A DNA stretch of 39,119 bases from a virus, in the IMG/VR virus record IMGVR_UViG_3300025671_000174, positions 1-39,119 of that record; one strand, written 5' to 3'. The notes under the pieces are model-generated. The model had not been told where the DNA came from. It saw nothing but the letters and a program-made list of their open reading frames with translations, and made no database searches. A program made the position numbers and the translations under genes. Shown one piece after another: positions 8,942 through 14,236 of this stretch (the first letter of the stretch is position 1; each line of letters begins with the position of its first letter).

Positions 8942-9187
8942 ATGTCAAACACATACGAAATCAGAGCCTTTAACCAAAAAGGTAATTGTTACTCAGTTCG
9001 CACTTTTGGCAACGAGAAAGAAGCATTAATATCTTTCGACAAAATTTGTAACAAAATGCAGGGGTACTACGATGTCTGCAAGGAAAATGACCTTACAACA
9101 AGTTTTCTTGCCGCTGATTATCAGCTTGTTGCTTACAATGAAGCAATGACATGGCTTGAAGAAATTAAAACATGGGAGCCAGCATAA
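8942..9187 (+). CDS. Small hypothetical protein, first gene of early block
   Basis: An 81-residue protein starting MSNTYEIRAFNQKGNCYSVR. The start was set at 8942 because GGAGAGAAAA directly precedes this ATG; an upstream in-frame ATG at 8930 would lie within that ribosome site. The same GGAGAGAAAAATG leader occurs before the gene at 13301. The sequence is alpha/beta with no motif I recognise, and it ends in TWLEEIKTWEPA. The stop overlaps the next ATG (TAATG). It is first behind the putative early promoter, where phages often keep host-takeover proteins; that role is an inference from position. Confidence 0.7.
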   Translation: MSNTYEIRAFNQKGNCYSVRTFGNEKEALISFDKICNKMQGYYDVCKENDLTTSFLAADYQLVAYNEAMTWLEEIKTWEPA

Positions 9188-9447
9188 TGAAACGCTTCTG
9201 CGCAGAATTTATTCAATCTGGCACAAACGAGAGGCTGTCGGTCAACGCCGACACCCTCGAAGAATTGGACACTTTGCTGTATGGCCGGCCGTATCCCGCC
9301 AAGCGTAGCTCAGTAAAAATTTACGAGCGTTCAGCCGCAGCGCGGCGCGTTGACTTCAACACGAAGGTCGCGTTGGGCAGCGCGAAAAAACATCAGCAAA
9401 ACATGAAGGTCACACTGGACCGCGCACCTTGGGAGGAGGGCAAATGA
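9187..9447 (+). CDS. Small hypothetical early protein
   Basis: An 86-residue protein starting MKRFCAEFIQSGTNERLSVN. The ATG at 9187 overlaps the previous stop, and an upstream in-frame ATG at 9172 would overlap the previous gene more. It is basic in the C-terminal half (RSAAARRVDFNTKVALGSAKKHQ). No recognisable domain. The stop overlaps the start of the 31-residue membrane peptide (ATGA), so these genes are likely translated as one coupled series. Confidence 0.65.
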   Translation: MKRFCAEFIQSGTNERLSVNADTLEELDTLLYGRPYPAKRSSVKIYERSAAARRVDFNTKVALGSAKKHQQNMKVTLDRAPWEEGK

Positions 9448-9539
9448 ATATCGACAAGCAAGACTGGATCATCTTCACCATCGTCATACTTATGGCAATG
9501 ATTTTCGTAACAGGTATCAGCGCGGGGTGGTGGCTATGA
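9444..9539 (+). CDS. 31-residue single-span membrane peptide
   Basis: A very short gene encoding MNIDKQDWIIFTIVILMAMI followed by FVTGISAGWWL. After a charged N-terminus (residues 1-8) one hydrophobic helix of about 20 residues fills the rest, so it is almost only a membrane span. A strong ribosome site (GGGAGGAGGG) sits just upstream. The ATG overlaps the previous stop (ATGA), and its stop lies inside the start of the XRE gene (CTATGATG). Such peptides in early phage operons can alter the host membrane or block superinfection; nothing in the sequence decides between these. Confidence 0.65.
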   Translation: MNIDKQDWIIFTIVILMAMIFVTGISAGWWL

Positions 9540-9838
9540 TGACCGAAAAATTCAACGGCAAAATCTTACGAAAAGTTCGGGAAGAAAGGGGCATCACGCA
9601 AATAGCACTGTGTCAGGATTTGGGGTTAGATCAGGCAAGCTATTCCAAATATGAAAGAGGGGTTGTCAAAAACCCCCCTGCCGCAAAAGTAAAAGAATTT
9701 GCTAAGTACTTTGATGTCCCATACGAAAGTTTCTTTGCTGAAATGGGAAAAGAAAATATCCTAATCAAAAGGAACTCAAGCATTCCAGAGCGCATTGACG
9801 TTCATATCCATGTAAAGATTGATTGGGGGTTTCAATGA
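9536..9838 (+). CDS. XRE/Cro-family helix-turn-helix regulator
   Basis: About 100 residues. Residues ~5-62 (NGKILRKVREERGITQIALCQDLGLDQASYSKYERGVVKNPP...KVKEFAKYFDVPYESFF) show the full five-helix XRE pattern: 'GITQIALCQDLGLDQASYSKYERG' holds the turn and recognition helix, and 'VKEFAKYFDVPYESFF' is the classic end. It binds DNA as a dimer and probably represses phage or host promoters. The C-terminal tail (RIDVHIHVKIDWGFQ) may help dimerisation. Two ATGs (9536, 9539) are both possible. No integrase is present, so it is more likely a timing regulator than a lysogeny repressor. The GTTAACA sites near early promoters are candidate targets (inference). Confidence 0.85.
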   Translation: MMTEKFNGKILRKVREERGITQIALCQDLGLDQASYSKYERGVVKNPPAAKVKEFAKYFDVPYESFFAEMGKENILIKRNSSIPERIDVHIHVKIDWGFQ

Positions 9839-10068
9839 TTGAGTTCTTTACCGTTCTGATGATCGACTACGAAATGGCGTCATTCAATGCAGCGCCGCTC
9901 GCATCCATCGTCTACGCTTCAGAGAGCCATTGCCAGCAAGTAATGGATCAAGGTCTAGCTGATCCGATCTATGACCATATCGTCAAGCTCTACGGCAATG
10001 ACATCTTTATGACCTGCGTGGAGACTGATGTTGTTTCATCCGCAATTAGACCGAGGGCAAGACCATGA
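9835..10068 (+). CDS. Small hypothetical early protein
   Basis: A 77-residue protein beginning MIEFFTVLMIDYEMASFNAA. The ATG at 9835 overlaps the XRE stop (ATGA), preferred over an in-frame ATG at 9823 inside the XRE gene. It contains two cysteines (ESHCQQ, MTCVET) but no metal-site pattern. The hydrophobic first ten residues are too short for a clear membrane span. No family recognised. Confidence 0.6.
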   Translation: MIEFFTVLMIDYEMASFNAAPLASIVYASESHCQQVMDQGLADPIYDHIVKLYGNDIFMTCVETDVVSSAIRPRARP

Positions 10069-10304
10069 CTAAATTAAGGGCAGTTATGCTTATTGATATA
10101 GAAGTCCCAAAAGATGTAATTTTGATTGGGCAAATCGGCGAAAAATTTAAACAAGAAACGGAAATTATTAAAGATATAATTGGAAACTTCAAGAATGTTA
10201 AAGTTGTACATTCTGACAGTGCGATAGTGTCAAGAAGGAAAGGAACGGATTTTGCTTTAATAAAAGATATAACTTTCCGAGGAAATAAGGACGAAGAACA
10301 ATGA
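10065..10304 (+). CDS. Small hypothetical early protein
   Basis: A 79-residue protein, MTKLRAVMLIDIEVPKDVIL onward. The alternation of strand and helix (LRAVMLIDIEV ... FKQETEIIKDIIGNFKNVKVVHSDSAIVSRRKG...FALIKDITFRG) suggests a small ferredoxin-like alpha/beta fold. The DNA is clearly more A+T-rich than the replication genes. ATGA overlaps link it to both neighbours. Function unknown. Confidence 0.6.
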   Translation: MTKLRAVMLIDIEVPKDVILIGQIGEKFKQETEIIKDIIGNFKNVKVVHSDSAIVSRRKGTDFALIKDITFRGNKDEEQ

Positions 10305-10534
10305 CTGAGAAATGTGTGTACTGCGATAGGGATGCTCTAATAAAATCTGACTATGATACAATGTGTGCCGAATGTTACATGCGTATTTACGCGGAAAGGG
10401 AATGCAATGGAAATAACACCCGCAGACAAGGCCCATCTGGAGTTTCTATCTCGAATGGTGGATCGGCTACAAGACGAGAGCTTCCGGCTCGACAAGCACC
10501 CAAACGTGCAACAGGATCTCTGGCACGCCCGTGA
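10301..10534 (+). CDS. Zinc-ribbon protein, possibly frameshifted at its 3' part
   Basis: The frame encodes 77 residues. Residues 5-30 (CVYCDRDALIKSDYDTMCAEC) carry two CxxC pairs spaced as in a small zinc ribbon, commonly a DNA- or RNA-binding or protein-docking unit in phage early proteins. After about residue 38 the sequence becomes Arg/Pro/Gly/Ser-rich and unlike a folded protein. The last 128 bases overlap the better-supported gene at 10407-10586 in another frame. The true protein may therefore be only ~40 residues with a sequencing error or frameshift, or the tail may be a by-product of overlap. The zinc-binding part is convincing; the end coordinate is not. Confidence 0.55.
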   Translation: MTEKCVYCDRDALIKSDYDTMCAECYMRIYAERECNGNNTRRQGPSGVSISNGGSATRRELPARQAPKRATGSLARP

Positions 10535-10586
10535 GGAACTCAAGAAGTTCGTCAACACGCTGAGACAAGACGGCGTGAAGATATGA
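10407..10586 (+). CDS. Small helical hypothetical protein
   Basis: A 59-residue protein, MEITPADKAHLEFLSRMVDR onward. The ATG at 10407 is chosen because GGAAAGGG (10393-10400) is an adequate ribosome site six bases upstream; the longer in-frame start at 10353 would add unrelated residues. It looks like a two-helix coiled coil (HLEFLSRMVDRLQDESFRLDKH...DLWHAREELKKFVNTLRQDG). It overlaps the zinc-ribbon frame by 128 bases. The stop overlaps the next ATG. Unknown function. Confidence 0.6.
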   Translation: MEITPADKAHLEFLSRMVDRLQDESFRLDKHPNVQQDLWHAREELKKFVNTLRQDGVKI

Positions 10587-10786
10587 CAGAGGACGAGCTA
10601 CGCTTGCTCATGCTTGAGGACGCTGAACGGTGCAGGGAAAGAGCGACCGACTTTTACAAGCGGTCAGGTGGACACCGTCGCTACGAGCTTATGAAGAAAG
10701 CCAAGCAATACGAGCGTAATAACAATTGTAAGAACAGACCGCGCAGAACCAAGCCCCTGCATAATAAAATTAAAACTTGGTTTTAA
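10583..10786 (+). CDS. Small basic hypothetical protein
   Basis: A 67-residue protein, acidic at the N-terminus (MTEDELRLLMLEDAERCRER) and strongly basic after residue 25 (YKRSGGHRRYELMKKAKQYE, then NRPRRTKPLHNKIKTWF). The basic C-terminus would suit nucleic-acid contact. The ATG overlaps the previous stop, and the gene ends 20 bases before the terminator hairpin at 10806. No family recognised. Confidence 0.6.
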   Translation: MTEDELRLLMLEDAERCRERATDFYKRSGGHRRYELMKKAKQYERNNNCKNRPRRTKPLHNKIKTWF

Positions 10787-10805
10787 GTATCTGTAAAAAG
10801 TGATA

Positions 10806-10836
10806 AACTTCCCGCAGCCAAAGTGGGAAGTTTTTT
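10806..10836 (+). terminator. Rho-independent terminator / hairpin at HNH gene start
   Basis: AACTTCCC (10806-10813) pairs perfectly with GGGAAGTT (10825-10832) across an 11-base loop, followed by a T-run through 10836. It would end the early small-gene transcript. The right arm also contains the only ribosome-site-like sequence (GGGAAG) for a TTG start of the HNH gene at 10835, so folding could also hide that site. Confidence 0.7.
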
Positions 10837-11185
10837 GCCATACAAAGATAAACAAAAGCGCGTTGCGTACGCCAAAGCGTACGGATCAAAGTGGTATCAA
10901 AGAAACAAAGAAAAAGTTATCGCCAAGAACAGGCAACGCAGAAAGAGACAAAAGAAAGAGTGGATTGAGTGGAAAGCTCAACAGGCGTGCAACGACTGCG
11001 GCTTCAGCCACCCCGCTGCGCTGGACTTTCATCACATAAACAAAGATGACCCAGAAAACCGTGCCGTCTATCAACTTGTGCAGGGCGGGCAGTACAATAC
11101 GGCGGTCAAGGAGGCGGAGACAAAGTGCGTCTGCCTATGCGCAAACTGTCACCGCATCCTTCACTGGAACGAGCACTACGGATAA
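10835..11185 (+). CDS. HNH-family endonuclease-like protein
   Basis: About 116 residues from a TTG start at 10835 (GTG at 10823 is an alternative start in the same frame). The N-terminal third is very basic (YKDKQKRVAYAKAYGSKWYQ...RNRQRRKRQKK). The catalytic part shows CNDC, then LDFHHIN, then CVCLCANCHRILHW: two CxxC pairs that hold a structural zinc around the HNH beta-beta-alpha-metal core, with the HH pair as catalytic base region and the CHRILH helix. Such proteins nick or cut DNA and may act in packaging, as homing enzymes, or on host DNA. It is far from the terminase genes and overlaps the convergent M15 peptidase gene by 10 bases. Confidence 0.75.
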   Translation: MPYKDKQKRVAYAKAYGSKWYQRNKEKVIAKNRQRRKRQKKEWIEWKAQQACNDCGFSHPAALDFHHINKDDPENRAVYQLVQGGQYNTAVKEAETKCVCLCANCHRILHWNEHYG

Positions 11186-11562
11186 TCTTTCCACGGAAGC
11201 TGCCAATGCGGGCCGTCTGGAAATTTCCGCCAGTCGCCGCCCCACTCAATTTTGACTTTCTCATGGTCAGCGGCTTCCTTAATGATTGGCGCGATCTTAT
11301 GATACAGCGGCCAGTCCCAGCGTATCGCCCCGTCAACGTATGGCGCCATGTCTATGGCGTGTCCGGTCAGGTGCCGCGAGCGCATGGTGGTCGAGGCGCC
11401 TTTGGCGAGGAGCTCCTTCTGGCGCTCGACGGTACGCATGCCTTCGATGATGCACCAGTCAACGTCGTCGCTCCAGTCAATCGCAGTCTTCATAACGCGC
11501 ACAAGATCCTCGTGCACGCCCTCCAGCCGCTCCAGCGAGCGTTTGCCAAACTTAAAACCCAT
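11176..11562 (-). CDS. Endolysin: M15-family D-Ala/L-Ala peptidase
   Basis: A 128-residue protein with the M15 (VanY-like) pattern. SRHLTGHAIDMAP gives zinc ligands H64 and D71 in the SxHxxGxAxD motif, EGMRTVERQKELLAKG is the usual substrate-cleft helix, and DGPHWQLP provides the third ligand H119 with nearby acid D116. It would cut peptide links in cell-wall murein, like the T5 and A500 endolysins. There is no signal peptide or anchor helix, so it must pass through a holin pore. Several membrane proteins encoded just upstream on the same strand fit that. It is the last gene of the minus-strand cluster, one base after the previous stop. Confidence 0.85.
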   Translation of the reverse strand: MGFKFGKRSLERLEGVHEDLVRVMKTAIDWSDDVDWCIIEGMRTVERQKELLAKGASTTMRSRHLTGHAIDMAPYVDGAIRWDWPLYHKIAPIIKEAADHEKVKIEWGGDWRKFPDGPHWQLPWKDYP

Positions 11563-11563
11563 T

Positions 11564-12022
11564 TTACAACTTACCTTTCATATATTTTGATACGCTACGA
11601 CCCCCAAACCAGAACGACACTATGCAAGCAAAGAGGCCAGAGCTAGCGTCATCCCATATCAACGAAAGGGAGCGCCCCAAGTCATTTCCATTATTCATCA
11701 GAGCAATCAAAGCCGTCACCTTGATGGCCACGAAAAGGCCAAAAAACACGTAAGTGATGACAGGACGGACAGAACCTCTAAGTCCGTTAATAAACCACCC
11801 AGCGTCCATACTGTCATGTTTGTACAAGCCTTCCGTTTCTTTTATGTCTGCCTGCTTGTCTAAGATATTAAGCTGCAACTCGTTACGTTTTGCCATCATA
11901 TCCATTTCAAGTTTCATGCGCTCAAGATTGTGTTTGTGCTCTTGACCCGCTTTGAAATAGTTCAAAATTTCTGGCAAAAATGATGTGCCAAAGCCTATAA
12001 GGCTTCCAATAAGTGTAATCAT
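11564..12022 (-). CDS. Membrane protein, candidate holin (3TM type)
   Basis: A 152-residue protein. The N-terminus (MITLIGSLIGFGTSFLPEIL) is hydrophobic. Residues ~25-68 are a charged helix (HKHNLERMKLEMDMMAKRNE). Two membrane segments follow (VRPVITYVFFGLFVAIKVTALIAL, and GLFACIVSFWFGG), with a short basic tail. The layout recalls the '3TM holin' family described for gene transfer agents and alphaproteobacterial phages, which releases the endolysin. It lies directly before the M15 peptidase gene, one base apart, as holins commonly do. The family match is from memory of architecture, so the role is likely but not proved. Confidence 0.65.
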   Translation of the reverse strand: MITLIGSLIGFGTSFLPEILNYFKAGQEHKHNLERMKLEMDMMAKRNELQLNILDKQADIKETEGLYKHDSMDAGWFINGLRGSVRPVITYVFFGLFVAIKVTALIALMNNGNDLGRSLSLIWDDASSGLFACIVSFWFGGRSVSKYMKGKL

Positions 12023-12031
12023 AGCTCGACC

Positions 12032-12289
12032 TCAACGCTTATCATATTTTTCTTCGTGCACAACCTTATCGGATGTAACCGTTGTTTTGCTTTCTTTGCC
12101 CATCCAAATGCCGAAGCAACCTGTAAGTGCGCCCATGCAAACTGATACAAGCCCTGATTGTGCTACGGATGGATCGGGCAAAGCCATAAACCAGTGCACC
12201 GCCTGATAGGTGAGCACAGTCACCGCTAACATCATTGCGCGGGGTAGAATGCGAAGGCTATCAATGTAGCTCGCAGTAATTTGTACCAT
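12032..12289 (-). CDS. Small membrane protein, second holin candidate
   Basis: An 85-residue protein, MVQITASYIDSLRILPRAMM onward. The ATG at 12289 is used because GGAGG lies just upstream on the minus strand; a longer frame to 12358 would overlap the previous gene. It has two membrane helices (RAMMLAVTVLTYQAVHWFMAL and LVSVCMGALTGCFGIWMG) with both ends on one side and a basic, acidic-ended tail (TSDKVVHEEKYDKR), the usual pattern of small class II holins. It may be the holin or antiholin of the cassette. Confidence 0.6.
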   Translation of the reverse strand: MVQITASYIDSLRILPRAMMLAVTVLTYQAVHWFMALPDPSVAQSGLVSVCMGALTGCFGIWMGKESKTTVTSDKVVHEEKYDKR

Positions 12290-12290
12290 A

Positions 12291-12524
12291 TCATACCTCC
12301 ATATCCACAATCTGACCCTGCGGTTGCAGCCCAGTATTGTGCGCTCCAAACCTATCATATGACAACATTAAATCAAGTTGTGCGCGCTCCAGCGCCTTGG
12401 CGAGCTTGTGGGCGCGTAAATGCTCTACCTGCACACGTTGCTGCGCCTGATGGTTCTCTATGCTCTCGCGCGCTCTCTCAGGCGTTATGGCGAAGGGGAG
12501 ATTGCCAACTGGATCAAGCATCAT
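12291..12524 (-). CDS. Small soluble protein of lysis cassette, unknown
   Basis: A 77-residue protein, MMLDPVGNLPFAITPERARE onward, mostly a helical, Gln/Glu/Arg-rich stretch (SIENHQAQQRVQVEHLRAHK) and no membrane span. It starts in an ATGA overlap with the previous gene and stops two bases before the next start, so it is part of the same transcript. No family recognised. It could be a structural or regulatory partner of the lysis proteins; nothing in the sequence decides. Confidence 0.6.
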   Translation of the reverse strand: MMLDPVGNLPFAITPERARESIENHQAQQRVQVEHLRAHKLAKALERAQLDLMLSYDRFGAHNTGLQPQGQIVDMEV

Positions 12525-12964
12525 ATCTTTCCCTGCAAACCCATAATGACGACCACAATGATGCCCGTCAACAATCCAACCACTGCAATAGATCCACCGA
12601 AGATCACGATAGCCTCCAGCCGCTGTTGACGCTTCAGCTTCTCCGCTGCTTCGCGCTCCTTGCGCTCACGCCGGACGCGCGCGCGGATCTCTTGGAGCTC
12701 GCCCCAAGCGGAAAATCCACGGGTGGCGATTACAATTTGACGTAGCTCTTCCTCGGCGTCTTTTGCACGCTGAAGTTGTACAAACGTCTCCATCGCATTT
12801 TCGTCGCCAGTGCTAAAGACGCTGTTCTTTTTCTTTGTGTGCTTGTTGCGCAGGTCATCGACGCCATCGAAAAACTCGCCGATCTGCTTAGTCACAGAAA
12901 CGAGCTCCTTACCCGCGGATACGGCTGCTTTTATGCCGGCTAAAGCGGTGAATGGGTCAATCAT
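12521..12964 (-). CDS. Membrane-anchored coiled-coil protein (spanin- or holin-associated candidate)
   Basis: A 147-residue protein. The N-terminal part (DPFTALAGIKAAVSAGKELVSVTKQIGEFFDGVDDLRNKHTKKK) is an amphipathic helix followed by a basic patch. The middle is a long charged coiled coil (ELQEIRARVRRERKEREAAEKLKRQQRLE). Residues ~119-142 form one membrane span (IVIFGGSIAVVGLLTGIIVV). I know this architecture from marine phage genomes, usually near lysis genes, but not with a proven function. It overlaps the next gene by four bases (ATGA) and begins two bases after the upstream gene. Confidence 0.6.
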   Translation of the reverse strand: MIDPFTALAGIKAAVSAGKELVSVTKQIGEFFDGVDDLRNKHTKKKNSVFSTGDENAMETFVQLQRAKDAEEELRQIVIATRGFSAWGELQEIRARVRRERKEREAAEKLKRQQRLEAIVIFGGSIAVVGLLTGIIVVVIMGLQGKI

Positions 12965-12966
12965 AT

Positions 12967-13182
12967 CTACTTACGCAGTGAGTGCTCTATGCTGTCGAGC
13001 TTTTTAAATATTGCTTTGATCGTGTCGCGCATTTCGTCGAAATTACGGCTCTGCGCTTCGAGCTTGGCGTTCAACACGGCAACGTCGGTCGTGTTCTTGT
13101 TGGTGCGGTTAAATAAATACCAGACAAACGCTACGAGAGGCGCAATTAGCCAACGTAAAACAGGTTCTATCATGTCAATCAT
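12967..13182 (-). CDS. Small single-span membrane protein, first gene of minus-strand operon
   Basis: A 71-residue protein. Residues ~5-24 form one membrane helix (IEPVLRWLIAPLVAFVWYLF). The rest is a charged coiled coil (NAKLEAQSRNFDEMRDTIKAIFKKLDSIEHSLRK). This resembles small phage membrane proteins of the DUF2730/holin-partner kind in shape only. GAGAGG precedes the ATG at 13182 on the minus strand. It is the first gene transcribed leftwards from the divergent region at 13183-13300. Confidence 0.6.
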   Translation of the reverse strand: MIDMIEPVLRWLIAPLVAFVWYLFNRTNKNTTDVAVLNAKLEAQSRNFDEMRDTIKAIFKKLDSIEHSLRK

Positions 13183-13300
13183 ATGCGCCTCTCTTTTATC
13201 CTTTTTACCATAAAAACTTTTTCAAAAAAAGTGCTCGAAGGGGCTTGCATATGTGTTAACTATTTGTTAACAAGATGGGGAAGGAACAAAGGAGAGAAAA
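13183..13300. promoter_or_regulatory. Divergent control region with paired GTTAAC sites
   Basis: This gap separates the leftward lysis operon from the rightward replication block. It is A+T-rich next to the lysis side (A-runs at 13211-13230). On the right it holds two GTTAAC sites (13255-13260 and 13266-13271) 11 bp apart, close to one helical turn, the second within the palindrome TTGTTAACAA. One overlaps the putative rightward promoter (13245-13273). Two sites one turn apart are typical of an operator for a dimeric repressor such as the phage's XRE protein; that pairing is an inference. Confidence 0.5.
13245..13273 (+). promoter_or_regulatory. Putative promoter, TTGCAT-17 bp-TAACAA
   Basis: TTGCAT (13245-13250) is followed after exactly 17 bp by TAACAA (13268-13273) within GTTAACAA, repeating the layout at 8889 and 13593. 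The downstream leader GGAGAGAAAAATG is also shared with the 8942 gene. The -35 fits sigma-70 moderately and the -10 weakly. Confidence 0.45.
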
Positions 13301-13567
13301 ATGACAACGATTACTCAAAAAGGCCCAATCACCTACGTCAACAACCGCATCGCACTTTGCGGTAGAATTGATGAGATTAGCAAAAAAGGTAATGGTCATT
13401 GGACTGGAACCGTCGGAAACGGCTGGTACAACTTTGAACTTGTCGGCGGCAGAGAGAGCGGCGGTGGCTCTAAAGAGTGGTATCTTCGCTTTCCGCTTGG
13501 CTTCGGCGACCAGTGGATCCGCTACAACAGCGCCAAGGCAGCCATCGAAGCAATCGGCAAAGTATAA
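13301..13567 (+). CDS. Small hypothetical protein
   Basis: An 88-residue protein, MTTITQKGPITYVNNRIALC onward, rich in Gly, Trp and Tyr with a strand-like middle (HWTGTVGNGWYNFELVGGRE) and a C-terminal helix (SAKAAIEAIGKV). It is probably a small beta-rich protein. The start is preceded by the same leader as the 8942 gene, it sits behind a like promoter, and it is closed by its own terminator at 13575, so it is expressed as a single-gene unit. Such isolated early units often make abundant host-takeover proteins (inference). Confidence 0.7.
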   Translation: MTTITQKGPITYVNNRIALCGRIDEISKKGNGHWTGTVGNGWYNFELVGGRESGGGSKEWYLRFPLGFGDQWIRYNSAKAAIEAIGKV

Positions 13568-13574
13568 TCAACAC

Positions 13575-13598
13575 GGGGCGCTACGGCGCCCCTTGCTT
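13575..13598 (+). terminator. Hairpin terminator with TACG loop
   Basis: GGGGCGC (13575-13581) pairs perfectly with GCGCCCC (13586-13592) around a TACG loop, which in RNA gives a very stable C(UACG)G tetraloop. Only a short T-rich tail follows (TTGCTTAT), so it may be a weak terminator or an mRNA-stabilising end. The tail doubles as the -35 region of the next promoter. Confidence 0.65.
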
Positions 13599-13621
13599 AT
13601 CCGCCAACACTACGTTAACAC
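13593..13621 (+). promoter_or_regulatory. Putative promoter, TTGCTT-17 bp-TAACAC
   Basis: TTGCTT (13593-13598) and TAACAC (13616-13621, within GTTAACAC) are exactly 17 bp apart, the third example of this layout. It lies immediately after a hairpin and 20 bp before the RHH gene, and would drive the replication and recombination block. Confidence 0.45.
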
Positions 13622-13641
13622 GGTGCTAAAGGAGATCTACC

Positions 13642-13806
13642 ATGCAAGATTTAAAGCAGATTGGTCCACGCATACGCGAGGACGTATACGAGGCGCTTCA
13701 GAAGTACAGCGAGACAAGCCGCATGAGTATGTCATTACTGGTCGAATTGGCTCTCAAAGATTTACTCTCAGACGCGGGGTACAGCTTCGATGATCGTCGG
13801 TATTGA
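13642..13806 (+). CDS. Ribbon-helix-helix (Arc/CopG-type) DNA-binding protein
   Basis: A 54-residue protein, MQDLKQIGPRIREDVYEALQ onward. The pattern is a short basic strand (QIGPRIREDV), a first helix (YEALQKYSETSR), a turn, then a second helix (SMSLLVELALKDLLSD). This is the classic RHH fold, which works as a dimer inserting the strand pair into the DNA major groove. AAGGAG precedes the ATG by about eight bases. The end overlaps the RuvC-like start by 17 bases. As first gene behind its own promoter it probably controls that operon itself or copy number (inference). It was found by reading the frame directly because it is short. Confidence 0.75.
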   Translation: MQDLKQIGPRIREDVYEALQKYSETSRMSMSLLVELALKDLLSDAGYSFDDRRY

Positions 13807-14236
13807 TTGCGGATACCGCACAGGCGGCGTGGCGCTGATGAAAGGCGACTGGTCCGAAGTGCACGACCTGCCCACGTTTGACGAGGGCGGCGTTGACGTG
13901 CATGAGCTTGCCGCAATCCTTAACAGCGCAGGCACCGTCGATCACGTCTACATCGAAAAGCAGCAAGCGATGCCCAAGCAGGGCGTGTCAAGCACCTTTA
14001 AGCTGGGCTTTGCATATGGACAGATCGTCGCAGCCGTGGCACTGTCGAGTATACCCTACACGATTGTGACACCGTCAACGTGGAAGCGGTCTATGAACTT
14101 ACCCAAGGATAAGGACGCGGCAAGACGTCTGGCGGTGCAGTGGTTTCCAAAGCAAGCGGAAAGGCTGAAGCGCAAGAAAGATGAACACCGCGCGGAGGCT
14201 CTGCTTATCGCGCTATACGGAGGAGGAACGCAATGA
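13790..14236 (+). CDS. RuvC-like Holliday-junction resolvase
   Basis: A 148-residue protein with the RNase H-fold resolvase pattern. MIVGIDCGYRTGGVAL gives the first acidic residue D6, HVYIEKQQAMPKQGVSS gives E56 on strand 4, and DEHRAEALLIALYG near the end provides D131/E136. These would bind metal ions and cut four-way DNA junctions. In phages this resolves branched DNA before packaging. It overlaps the RHH gene upstream and the exonuclease start downstream (ATGA), so it belongs to the recombination operon. Confidence 0.8.
   Translation: MIVGIDCGYRTGGVALMKGDWSEVHDLPTFDEGGVDVHELAAILNSAGTVDHVYIEKQQAMPKQGVSSTFKLGFAYGQIVAAVALSSIPYTIVTPSTWKRSMNLPKDKDAARRLAVQWFPKQAERLKRKKDEHRAEALLIALYGGGTQ

Noticed and set aside
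13368-13793. 141-residue frame over the terminator, promoter and RHH gene
   Set aside because: It crosses a terminator and overlaps two better genes; its end reads as an out-of-frame copy of the RHH gene.
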